A DNA stretch of 64,000 nucleotides from Halostreptopolyspora alba. GTDB taxonomy: Bacteria; Actinomycetota; Actinomycetes; Streptosporangiales; Streptosporangiaceae. A model generated the notes under the pieces. That model was not told the origin of the DNA. It searched no databases and saw nothing but the letters and a program-made list of their open reading frames with translations. Of this stretch, positions 51,330 through 59,555 are shown piece by piece. The position numbers were made by a program, and so were the translations under genes. Positions within the stretch are counted from its first letter, which is position 1. Every line of letters begins with the position of its first letter. The stretch is taken from positions 62,001 to 126,000 of the forward strand of contig RJMB01000010.1 of assembly GCA_003725585.1 (NCBI GenBank). The letters are read 5' to 3'.

Positions 51330-52139
51330 ATGGCGCTACATCCACGCGTGCAGGCCTTGGCCGAGGTGTTTCTGCGCAACGTGGACACCGAGGCTCCCGG
51401 CCTGGTAGAGGGGTTGTACCTCACGGGATCGGTCGCTCTGGGCGATTTCCACCCGCACGCGAGTGACGTCGACTTCGTGGTCATCACCGCGCGACGCCCC
51501 ACCGACACCGACAGCGAGTCGCTGCGGCGGGCCCACGCCCGCACCCGGGCGCTCCTCCCCCGTCCGCAGTTCAACGGTGTCCACCTCGTCTGGGACGACC
51601 TCACCAACGACCCCATGTCGTGCGGTCCGGTCGCCTCCGTACTCGGAGGGCGTTTCCGCAACCGCGCCAGTGCCGACGTCAACCCCGTCACCTGGCACGT
51701 GCTCGCCGAACGGGGTATCGCCATCCGCGGCCCACTGCCGGTCGAGCTGGACGTCTGGGACGAGCCCGAGAGCCTGCGCGCGTGGTCCCTGGGCAACCTC
51801 GACCAACAGTGGCGCCGGTGGCGCGCCAGGGCCGGGTGGCTGGTGACACCGCGTGGTCTGGCCGCTTTGGGCTCGCTCGTGCCCTCATGGAGCGTGCTCA
51901 GCGTCAGCCGGCTGCACTTCACCCTGCGCACCGGCGAGATCACCTCGAAGTCGGGGGCCGGGCGTTACGCGTTGCACGCGTTTCCCGACCGCTGGCAGCG
52001 CATCGTCAACGAGTGCCTACGGGTACGCCGCAACACCACCGTGCCCTCGCTGTACGAGAACGCGCTCGCCCGCCGCCGTGCCGCGCTCGACTACATCGAG
52101 ATGGTGCTCGACGACGCCCTCACCCCGCGCACGGCCTGA
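51330..52139 (+). CDS. Nucleotidyltransferase (aadA-like, DUF4111-type C-terminal domain)
   Basis: 269 residues. The nucleotidyltransferase signature GS-x10-DxD is intact: LTGSVALGDFHPHASDVDFVV. The C-terminal helical half (WSVLSVSRLHFTLRTGEITSKSGAGRYAL) corresponds to the DUF4111 domain of ANT(3'')/(9) streptomycin-spectinomycin adenylyltransferases. It could adenylylate an aminoglycoside, but many actinobacterial homologues have other substrates. ATG 51330 has GGAG five bases upstream. Confidence 0.87.
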   Translation: MALHPRVQALAEVFLRNVDTEAPGLVEGLYLTGSVALGDFHPHASDVDFVVITARRPTDTDSESLRRAHARTRALLPRPQFNGVHLVWDDLTNDPMSCGPVASVLGGRFRNRASADVNPVTWHVLAERGIAIRGPLPVELDVWDEPESLRAWSLGNLDQQWRRWRARAGWLVTPRGLAALGSLVPSWSVLSVSRLHFTLRTGEITSKSGAGRYALHAFPDRWQRIVNECLRVRRNTTVPSLYENALARRRAALDYIEMVLDDALTPRTA

Positions 52140-52161
52140 CACGGGCCGCACAGTGCCCGGC

Positions 52162-52167
52162 TAACCT
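52162..52167 (+). promoter_or_regulatory. -10 box TAACCT for leaderless def
   Basis: TAACCT, then GGACGGC, then ATG 52175. No Shine-Dalgarno sequence. Confidence 0.6.
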
Positions 52168-52174
52168 GGACGGC

Positions 52175-52729
52175 ATGACGAAGCGTTCCATCGTCCTCTT
52201 CGGCGACCCGGTCCTCGTGACCGCGACCACACCCGTTACCACGTTCGACGCCCACACCGAGGCGTTGGTGCGCGACCTGCTCGACACCGTCGACGAGCCC
52301 GAGCACGCCGGCGTGGCCGCTCCGCAGATCGGGGTGGGCCTCAGCGCGTTCAGCTACAACGTCGAGGGAGAGATCGGCTACGTCATCAACCCCGAGATCG
52401 TGGAGCTCTCCGAGGAGGTACAGGACAGCGGGGAGGGCTGCCTGTCGGTACCGGGGCTGTGGTACCCCACGACGCGGGCGCAACACGCGGTCGTCCGCGG
52501 GGTCGACCGTCGCAACGAGCCGATCACGGTGCGTGGCTCCGGGTTGATGGCCCGCTGCTTGCAGCATGAGACGGATCACCTCGACGGCGTGCTCTATCTC
52601 GACCGGCTCGACCGTGAGAACCGTCGCGCGGCGATGCGTGAAGTCCGGCGTTCCAGCTGGTTCCTGCCGGATTCGCGGCCCGAGCCCGAAACGGCCAAGC
52701 TCCCGAGCGCCTTTGGCGGATTGTCGTAA
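52175..52729 (+). CDS. def: Peptide deformylase
   Basis: 184 residues. All three PDF motifs are present: GVAAPQIG, EGCLSVPG and QHETDHLDG (HExxH zinc site). It removes the formyl group from nascent proteins. The promoter geometry makes it a leaderless gene, which fixes ATG 52175. It begins 35 bp after the nucleotidyltransferase stop, with its own promoter in the gap. Confidence 0.96.
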   Translation: MTKRSIVLFGDPVLVTATTPVTTFDAHTEALVRDLLDTVDEPEHAGVAAPQIGVGLSAFSYNVEGEIGYVINPEIVELSEEVQDSGEGCLSVPGLWYPTTRAQHAVVRGVDRRNEPITVRGSGLMARCLQHETDHLDGVLYLDRLDRENRRAAMREVRRSSWFLPDSRPEPETAKLPSAFGGLS

Positions 52730-52923
52730 TTCGTCTCTATCACCCCGGTTCGCCCGTAGACTCCCTAGGCATATCCCTCACGATCTCGTATCGTCTGCCG
52801 AAGCATCTCGTGGCCCACGGGACCCGAGCGCCCCTCGAGCCCCCTCGCTCGACACCGGGTCCCGATCGCCCTCCCCCTCAACGACGGGCGAGGCCACAGG
52901 CCCGTCCACGGAGCGAGTCAGAA

Positions 52924-53901
52924 GTGAACGCAACAGAAGGACCTTCGCGCGGCCGCGCGACCACCCGAGCCCCCCTCATCGCCGGGCTGGTCGCGGCGGT
53001 CTCCCTCCTCACCTGCGCTCCGGCGGCCCACGCCGAGCCGGAGGAAGAGGAGGTCGACATCGAGGAGTTGAACGACCGCGCCGACGCCCTGGAGGAGGAG
53101 TACGAGGGAGAGCTTCCGCAGTACAACTCCGCCAAGGACGCCGTGGAGACAGCCCAGGAGAAGCTGGACGACGTCGAGGAGCGGCTCGAGGCCGCCGAGG
53201 AGGACGCCTCCCGGGTCGCGGCCGCCCAGTACAAGGGCACCGGCCTCGATCCCACGATCGAGGTCGCCATGAGCAGCTCACCCGACGAAACGCTCGACAA
53301 CGCCGCCATGGCCGGGCGCGTTTCGGAGGCCAACGGTGAGCGCGTCGTCAACCTCACCGAGCTCCGGGAGGCGCGCGCCGAGGCCGCCGACGAGGCCGAG
53401 GCCGAACTCACCGAAGCCAAGGAGCTCGTCGACGACCTCGAGGCGCAGCGCGACGAGGTGCTCGACAAGATCGAGAAGTACGAGGAGGAACAAGTCCCCG
53501 AGACCTCGGGCAACGGCACCGTGCCGGAGTCGGCCAAGGGCTGGGGATTCGACGGCGCGACCCCGCGCATGGCCGCGATTCGCGACGAGATCATCCAGCA
53601 GTTCGGCGCCCCGTACCCGGTCGGCTGCGTGCGGCAGAGCTCCGACGACCACGGCGTCGGCAAGGCGTGCGACTTCATGATGAGCAGCAACGGTGCCAGC
53701 CCCTCGGCGGAGAACCAGCAGCTCGGCCAGCAGATCGCCAACTACGCCCAGAACAACGCCGACCGGCTGGGCGTGAAGTACATCATCTGGGAGCAGCGGA
53801 TCTGGGACAGCCGCAACCCGGGCGCCGGCTGGAAGCAGATGGAGGACCGGGGCAGCATCACCCAGAACCACTACGACCACGTGCACGTGTCGTCGTTCTA
53901 G
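52924..53901 (+). CDS. Secreted coiled-coil protein with M15/VanY-like C-terminal domain
   Basis: 325 residues. A signal peptide (RAPLIAGLVAAVSLLTCAPAAHA, about 14-36) is followed by a long acidic coiled coil (about 38-200, rich in Glu/Ala/Asp) of the type found in cell-wall-hydrolase regulators, and a C-terminal domain with DDHGVGKACDFMM and NHYDHVHVS. These two motifs correspond to the zinc ligands (H, D, H) of M15/VanY-like peptidases, as in the ARB_07466/VldE-type domain of actinobacteria. It probably acts on peptidoglycan. GTG 52924 has GGAG ten bases upstream. Confidence 0.85.
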   Translation: MNATEGPSRGRATTRAPLIAGLVAAVSLLTCAPAAHAEPEEEEVDIEELNDRADALEEEYEGELPQYNSAKDAVETAQEKLDDVEERLEAAEEDASRVAAAQYKGTGLDPTIEVAMSSSPDETLDNAAMAGRVSEANGERVVNLTELREARAEAADEAEAELTEAKELVDDLEAQRDEVLDKIEKYEEEQVPETSGNGTVPESAKGWGFDGATPRMAAIRDEIIQQFGAPYPVGCVRQSSDDHGVGKACDFMMSSNGASPSAENQQLGQQIANYAQNNADRLGVKYIIWEQRIWDSRNPGAGWKQMEDRGSITQNHYDHVHVSSF

Positions 53902-53980
53902 GTGCGGCGTTGGGGGCCGGAGCCACAACCGACGCCGGCCCCCGGTTCCCCGCGTGTCGGCGCGCACACCGCAACGGAGG

Positions 53981-55249
53981 TCACCGCCGTGTCCGTCCCG
54001 TTCGCCGTTCCCGTGCCAGGGCACTCGCCACGGGAACGAACATGGCCACGGCGACCGCGGTGAGCGCGAAACCCCACCCGTATCCCAGATACTGCAACGC
54101 GACGCCGAGCCCGAGCGCGCCAACACCGGTGCCCGCGTCGTAGCCGATGTTCCACGCCGCGCTGGCCGTGCCGTAGTCGGCCGGGCCGGTGCGGCGGAAC
54201 AGCACGACGACGGTGTCGTTCTGGGTGGCACCGAACCCGGCACCGAACAGTGCCGCGCCCAGCACGACCACCGCGCCCCCCACGGCCCCGGGCCCGTCCC
54301 ATCCGTCCCGGGCCGGCCAGATCGCCCCGGCGGTCAGTGCCATGCCGATCGCGGCACTCACCATGGCCGGGACGAGCAACATCGGGCGACCGGCGCGGTC
54401 GCTGACCCATCCGGCGGCCCACCGCCCGGTCACCAGCAGGACGCTGTAGGCGAGCAGCGCCATGATGGCGATCCATGGACGCCGCTCCAGCGGGATGGCC
54501 AAGAACGTCACGATCGCGCTGGAGGCGACCGCCGCGACCAGCATCACCAGCAACGGCCCCAGGACGCGCCCGGTCCGGCGCTCTTCGCGTGCGGCCGTGA
54601 CACGGTCGTCGTCCTCGGGAGGTCGCCCCTCCCCGACGCTGAGCCAGATGCCGAACGCGGCCACCGCCCCGAGCACCGGCCCCACTCCGGCGACCCAGAA
54701 CGCGGTGTCGAACCCGATACTCAGCGCCAGCCACACGCCGCCGGGCAGGAGCACCAGGTTCGGAAGCCCGACGGCCATCCCGTAGTATCCGGCGGCCCGC
54801 CCGATCTGGTCGGGCCGCACGAGCCGGGCGGCCAGGGCGGTCCCGGCCACGGTGAGCATGCCGAACCCGACGCCGCGCACCGCCGAGAGCGCGAGCAGCC
54901 CCGCGAGGTCCACCGTCAACAGCATCAATGGGGCGGGCACGCCGAGGAGTAGGGCTCCCACGGGGAACGTCCAACGGTAGCCGCCGTGGTCCAGTAGCCA
55001 GGGCATGGGCAGCTGGGTGAGCACCGTCGTGAGCATGAACATCGCCGTCGTGAGCCCGGCTCCGAACTCTCCCGCGCCGCCTCGCGTCGCCCACAGCGGC
55101 ACCAGCGGAAGCAGCAGCACATAGCCGCAGAAACTGGTGACCGTGGCCAGCACCAGCAGCCGGAACGCCCGGCCGTGGAGCCCGACATGGCGACCCACAC
55201 TGTGGGGATCATCGGACGAATATGCCTCGGGGGCCGTGGGGGTGGGCAA
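53981..55249 (-). CDS. MFS transporter
   Basis: 422 residues with about 12 membrane spans starting at FRLLVLATVTSFCGYVLLLPLVPLW. The loop motif between spans 8 and 9 is recognisable (WAAGWVSDRAGRP), and span 11 holds YGTASAAWNIGYDAGTGVG, as in YfcJ/AraJ-like drug or sugar-efflux permeases. Substrate unknown. The start is uncertain: TTG 55249 or an internal GTG at 55198; neither has a good ribosome-binding site. Downstream of a CPBP protease gene on the same strand (80-bp gap). Confidence 0.88.
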   Translation of the reverse strand: MPTPTAPEAYSSDDPHSVGRHVGLHGRAFRLLVLATVTSFCGYVLLLPLVPLWATRGGAGEFGAGLTTAMFMLTTVLTQLPMPWLLDHGGYRWTFPVGALLLGVPAPLMLLTVDLAGLLALSAVRGVGFGMLTVAGTALAARLVRPDQIGRAAGYYGMAVGLPNLVLLPGGVWLALSIGFDTAFWVAGVGPVLGAVAAFGIWLSVGEGRPPEDDDRVTAAREERRTGRVLGPLLVMLVAAVASSAIVTFLAIPLERRPWIAIMALLAYSVLLVTGRWAAGWVSDRAGRPMLLVPAMVSAAIGMALTAGAIWPARDGWDGPGAVGGAVVVLGAALFGAGFGATQNDTVVVLFRRTGPADYGTASAAWNIGYDAGTGVGALGLGVALQYLGYGWGFALTAVAVAMFVPVASALARERRTGRTRR

Positions 55250-55329
55250 TGGTCTATCCCGCCTTCGCGTGTTCCACTACGGTGCCCGCGACGCGGTGCC
55301 GGGCGCGTCGGGCGGGCGTGCCCCGGATC

Positions 55330-56100
55330 CTACAGATCCGGAGCGCGGTGCCGACGCCCCGATCCGGTCAGCAGCAGCGAACGCAGGTCCAGGACAATGT
55401 GCAGCACGATGGGGATGAACAGGCTGCCGGTTCCCAGGTAGACCACCATGAACAGCGCACCGAGCACGCCCGGCCCGACCAGTCCCCACCAGCCCTGGTA
55501 GATGTGGGCGAGGGCGAACAGCACGCAGGAGGCCACCGCCGCCACCAGCACCGGCAGCCCCATTGACACCCCGAGCGCGACAAAGAGGCCGCGGTAGAGC
55601 AGCTCCTCGCAGACACCCGCCGTGACCGCGAGTCCCGCGGCCATTCGACGCTCGGAGCGCGAGCGCGGGGCCAGCGCGGTGAGGACGTGCCCTCCGGTGC
55701 CCGGAGCCACCGGTTGCGTCTCGCCGGGCTGGCTCTCGTCGCCGCGGCTCCCGTTGTCGCGGGTGAGCAGCCACACGACCAGCAACACGAGACAGAACCC
55801 GATCACAGCGGCCAGCAACGGCCCCCACGCGTCCGGCGCTCGCAGCCCCAGGTGCGCCGGGGTCAGGCCGGGCGAGATCAGCAGGATCCCCACGATCACC
55901 GCGGTCCACAGCCACTGCGTCCCGATTGACATGCCGTAGAACTGGACCAGCGCACGGGGGTTGGTTGAGCGGTGGGACTGGAGCCACGCGAACGCGTGAC
56001 GCCCCAGCAACGGCTCACCGACCGCCGCGTACACCAGGAGAAGGGTCGCGAGCGCCGTCGCCGTCAGGGTGAACTCGGGATCGCTCTGTGGCACCAGCAC
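55330..56100 (-). CDS. CPBP family intramembrane glutamic protease (Rce1/Abi-like)
   Basis: 256 residues with about eight spans. The family motifs are in order: EELLYRG (EExxxR), FALAHIYQG (His) and HIVLDL (HxxxD), so the active site is complete. Homologues mature prenylated proteins in eukaryotes or act in bacteriocin immunity and processing in bacteria. The leaderless promoter TAGGCT (seven bases before GTG 56100) fixes the start and removes 41 codons of the longer open frame. Confidence 0.9.
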   Translation of the reverse strand: MLVPQSDPEFTLTATALATLLLVYAAVGEPLLGRHAFAWLQSHRSTNPRALVQFYGMSIGTQWLWTAVIVGILLISPGLTPAHLGLRAPDAWGPLLAAVIGFCLVLLVVWLLTRDNGSRGDESQPGETQPVAPGTGGHVLTALAPRSRSERRMAAGLAVTAGVCEELLYRGLFVALGVSMGLPVLVAAVASCVLFALAHIYQGWWGLVGPGVLGALFMVVYLGTGSLFIPIVLHIVLDLRSLLLTGSGRRHRAPDL

Positions 56101-56107
56101 GAGGAAC

Positions 56108-56113
56108 AGCCTA
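56108..56113 (-). promoter_or_regulatory. -10 box TAGGCT for leaderless CPBP gene
   Basis: TAGGCT, then GTTCCTC, then GTG 56100 on the minus strand. Confidence 0.6.
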
Positions 56114-56317
56114 GAAGATCCCGGAAGCGTAGGCACCGTGTCGGAACGGCGTGGCCGCACCCCACGGACATGTTCCGTGCCCGGGTATGTCTCCCCGGGG
56201 GACCGGGGGTACACGGCCCCCACTGTTTCCCGGTGTCACCCCTTGTGATAAAGGGCGCGACGGGGAACGGTGGAGAGTGTCCCGTGTCACACTCAAGGCA
56301 GGGAAGGGTGGCAAAGC

Positions 56318-58471
56318 ATGGCGGACAAATCCGGTCCAGCGACCAGCGGCAGGGCACCCAAGGCCGACCGGCCCGCGGACATCCGCAACGTGGTGCTGGT
56401 CGGCCCCTCCGGAGCAGGCAAGACGACTCTCGTCGAGTCGTTGCTGTACACGGCCGGGGTTACGTCCCGGCCGGGCAAGGTCGAGGAAGGCACCACCGTC
56501 AGCGACCACGACGAGGTCGAGGTTCGACAGAAGCGCTCCGTGAACCTCACCGTGGCCCCGATGATGGTGGACGGCGTGAAGGTCAACCTGCTGGACGCCC
56601 CCGGCTACGCCGACTTCGTGGGCGAGCTGCGGGCCGGGCTGCGCGCGGCGGACGCGGCACTCTTCGTGGTCTCGGCGCTCGACGGGATCGACGGCCGTAC
56701 CCAGCTGCTCTGGGAGGAGTGCGCCGCGATCGGGATGCCCCGCGCCGTCGCAGTGACCAAGATCGACCACCCGCGCGCCGACTTCGGCGACATCGTGGAG
56801 CAGTGCCAGGTCGCCTTCGGTGAGGGGGTGCTTCCGGCGTACCTCCCCATCACCTCGGGCGAGGGTGAGAAACGCACGGTGCGGGGGCTCTTCGGACTGA
56901 TCTCGCAGCGCTTCCACGACTACTCGGGCGCGTCACGCACGGAGTCCGAGCCTCCCGCGAGCCTGGACGTCGAGATCGAGGCCAGGCGCAACGCGCTCAT
57001 CGAGGGCGTGATCCAGGAGAGCGAGGACGAGACCCTCATGGACCGGTACATGGCGGGCGAGGACCTCGACTCCGACATGCTCGTCGCCGACCTGGAGGCC
57101 GCCGTCGCCCGGGGCGGTTTCCACCCAGTACTCGCGGTCTCCCCGACCCACGGGATCGGGGTAGGCGAGCTCATGGCGGAGCTGCCCCGGGCGTGCCCGT
57201 CGCCGGTGGAGCGTCCGCTCCCCGAGGTCACCACCGCGACCGACAAACCGGTCGAGGGGATGACCAGCGACCCCGACGGGCCGCTGCTCACCGAGGTCAT
57301 CAAGACCCACAGCGACCCCTATGTCGGCCGGGTCAGCCTGATGCGGGTGTTCTCCGGGACGTTGCGCCCCGACACCGTCGTACACGTGTGCGGGCACGGC
57401 ATGAGCGAACGCGGCCACGAGGACCACGACGTGGACGAGCGTATCGGCACGCTGTCGGTACCGGTGGGCAGGGGGATGGAGCCGGTCAGCCAGGTCACGG
57501 CCGGCGACATCTGCGCGGTCGGCAAGCTCGCGCGGGCCGAGACGGGTGACACCCTGTCGGCACGAGAGAACCCCATGCGCATCCCACCGTGGACGTTCCC
57601 GGAGCCCCTGCTCCCGGTGGCGCTGCGCCCCGCGTCGAAGTCCGACGACGACAAGCTGTCCCAGGCGATCTCTCGGCTGTCCGCCGAGGACATGACGCTC
57701 ACGGTCGAGGTGAACGCCGAGACGCACCAGCTGGTGGTGTGGTGCATGGGCGAGGCGCACCTGGACGTGATCACCGACCGGCTGGCCAACCGGTACGGGG
57801 TCGAGGTCGAGACCGACACCGTCCGGATCCCGCTGCGCGAGACGTTCTCCGTGCCCGCCCAGGGGTTCGGTCGCAACGTCAAACAGAGCGGTGGCCACGG
57901 CGAGTACGGCATCTGCCAGATCGAGGTCGAGCCGCTGCCGTCGGGCTCGGGGCTGGAGTTCGTCGACAAGATCGTGGGGGGCGTGGTACCGCGCCAGTTC
58001 ATCCCCTCCGTGGAAAAGGGGATCCGCGCGCAGATGGAGCACGGGGTGCACTCCGGGTTCCCGCTGGTGGACATCCGGGTCACCCTCTACGACGGCAAGG
58101 CGCACTCGGTCGACTCCTCCGACATGGCGTTCCAGAAGGCCGGCAAGCTCGCGTTGCGGGACGCCGCCGAGAAGGGCGACCTGTCGATGCTGGAACCCGT
58201 CGACGAACTCTCGGTGATCGTGGACGAGGAGTACATGGGGGCCGTCATGAGCGACCTGTCCGCGCGCCGGGGTCGGGTCATCGGCACCGAGGCCCTGCCG
58301 GACGGCCGTTCCGTGGTCCGGGCGGAGGTTCCGGAGCTGGAGATCACCCGTTACGCGATCGACCTACGCTCGCTCTCGCACGGCACGGGCACCTTCAGCC
58401 GCCGTTACCTGCGCCACGAACCGCTGCCGCGCCAGCTCGCGGAGAGGTACGCCCAAGCGGGCGAGACCTGA
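56318..58471 (+). CDS. Elongation factor G-like protein (EF-G2)
   Basis: 717 residues with the five-domain EF-G plan. G1 is GPSGAGKT, G3 DAPGYADF and G4 TKID (NKxD in true EF-G), and the switch I threonine region is altered, so GTP handling differs from FusA. Domain IV/V stretches are intact (GFGRNVKQSGGHGEYGICQIE, EYMGAVMSDLSARRGRVIG). Actinobacterial EF-G2 proteins do not replace FusA; their role is unsettled. ATG 56318 follows GGGAAGGG. No tuf, rps or other ribosomal gene is nearby, consistent with a paralogue. Confidence 0.93.
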   Translation: MADKSGPATSGRAPKADRPADIRNVVLVGPSGAGKTTLVESLLYTAGVTSRPGKVEEGTTVSDHDEVEVRQKRSVNLTVAPMMVDGVKVNLLDAPGYADFVGELRAGLRAADAALFVVSALDGIDGRTQLLWEECAAIGMPRAVAVTKIDHPRADFGDIVEQCQVAFGEGVLPAYLPITSGEGEKRTVRGLFGLISQRFHDYSGASRTESEPPASLDVEIEARRNALIEGVIQESEDETLMDRYMAGEDLDSDMLVADLEAAVARGGFHPVLAVSPTHGIGVGELMAELPRACPSPVERPLPEVTTATDKPVEGMTSDPDGPLLTEVIKTHSDPYVGRVSLMRVFSGTLRPDTVVHVCGHGMSERGHEDHDVDERIGTLSVPVGRGMEPVSQVTAGDICAVGKLARAETGDTLSARENPMRIPPWTFPEPLLPVALRPASKSDDDKLSQAISRLSAEDMTLTVEVNAETHQLVVWCMGEAHLDVITDRLANRYGVEVETDTVRIPLRETFSVPAQGFGRNVKQSGGHGEYGICQIEVEPLPSGSGLEFVDKIVGGVVPRQFIPSVEKGIRAQMEHGVHSGFPLVDIRVTLYDGKAHSVDSSDMAFQKAGKLALRDAAEKGDLSMLEPVDELSVIVDEEYMGAVMSDLSARRGRVIGTEALPDGRSVVRAEVPELEITRYAIDLRSLSHGTGTFSRRYLRHEPLPRQLAERYAQAGET

Positions 58472-58555
58472 TGTCGGAGACGTCGGCCGGCCCACGGAGA
58501 AAGCCGGGGCACCGAGGGCACCCGCCCCCATCCCGCCGGCCGGCGCCGCGCTCCT

Positions 58556-59353
58556 TCACAGCACCCGGCCCGGCCGGGAACGGTCGGCCAGCGCGGCGAA
58601 GCGCCACGTGTTCACCGGGTGGCTGGACAGCAGGTTCGCCAGCATCACGAAAAGTCCCTGGTCGGTGGTGGCGCGGGAGGCGATGTCGTCGAAACTGACG
58701 TCGGAGTAGAGGTACTTTCCCGCGGCGAGTATCCGCAACCCCGCGACACCTTCGGGGCAGAACTCGTAGGCGTGGTTGTCCGCCGTGTACTCCTGCGCCC
58801 TGCTGAGTGTGCTGCCCACTCCCGGGATGAGGTTGGCCACCGAGATCCCGAACTGCCGCCAGTAGGACGCGTGGCCGGCGGCGATATGCCCCACCTCGTG
58901 GCCGATGACGAACCTGAGCGCCTCGGGGTCGGCGAGCCGGTCACCGATCTCGAACAGGTCGCTGTTGATCGAGACGTACCTGCGGAACCCGTGCCCGGAG
59001 GCGAACGCGTTGATCTGGCCGTTGCCGAGAACGACGTAGGCGTCGGGCACACGTGGCAGTCCGAGCCGTCGCGCGGCGTCGACCACCATGCGGTGCGCCT
59101 GCGGGAACTGGGTCTCGGTGATGCGCACGCCGTTGACCCGCTGTTTGGCGTACATCTGCCCGCGGATGAAGAACACCGCCAGCGGGACGGCGAGTAGCAC
59201 CAGTGGCTGCCCCGACTCTCCCTGCACGGCACGGCTGATCGCCCCCGCGGCGGCGAGCGCGGTGACCGCGACACACACGGCGAGGATCCGGTTCTCCCTG
59301 GGATGCCGCAGCGCTCGCCGCCTCTGTCGGTCTCCCCACCTCACGGACGCCAT
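58556..59353 (-). CDS. M48-family membrane metalloprotease
   Basis: 265 residues. Two N-terminal membrane spans (RILAVCVAVTALAAAGAISR; PLVLLAVPLAVFFI) precede the catalytic domain with the zinc motif HEVGH in VIGHEVGHIAAGH and the third-ligand glutamate in EYTADNHAYE. Related to HtpX-type quality-control proteases, though shorter. Convergent with the EF-G2 gene, with an 84-bp gap. Confidence 0.92.
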   Translation of the reverse strand: MASVRWGDRQRRRALRHPRENRILAVCVAVTALAAAGAISRAVQGESGQPLVLLAVPLAVFFIRGQMYAKQRVNGVRITETQFPQAHRMVVDAARRLGLPRVPDAYVVLGNGQINAFASGHGFRRYVSINSDLFEIGDRLADPEALRFVIGHEVGHIAAGHASYWRQFGISVANLIPGVGSTLSRAQEYTADNHAYEFCPEGVAGLRILAAGKYLYSDVSFDDIASRATTDQGLFVMLANLLSSHPVNTWRFAALADRSRPGRVL

Positions 59354-59555
59354 GGTCCCATTCTGGGGGGCGCCCCCACCGGGGTCCCCGGCACGACTCC
59401 GGTGGGGCTACCGGATCGGAACATCCGGCCGTGCCGAAACTCGTGGGGTGGCTCACGCGGCGCGCGCGCCGGTATCGAACGTTTCGGTCCCCCGACCTCT
59501 CACGGACCCCCGGAACACGAGAGAACCGATACGGGCCGGGGGTCCAGGCTCCCGC

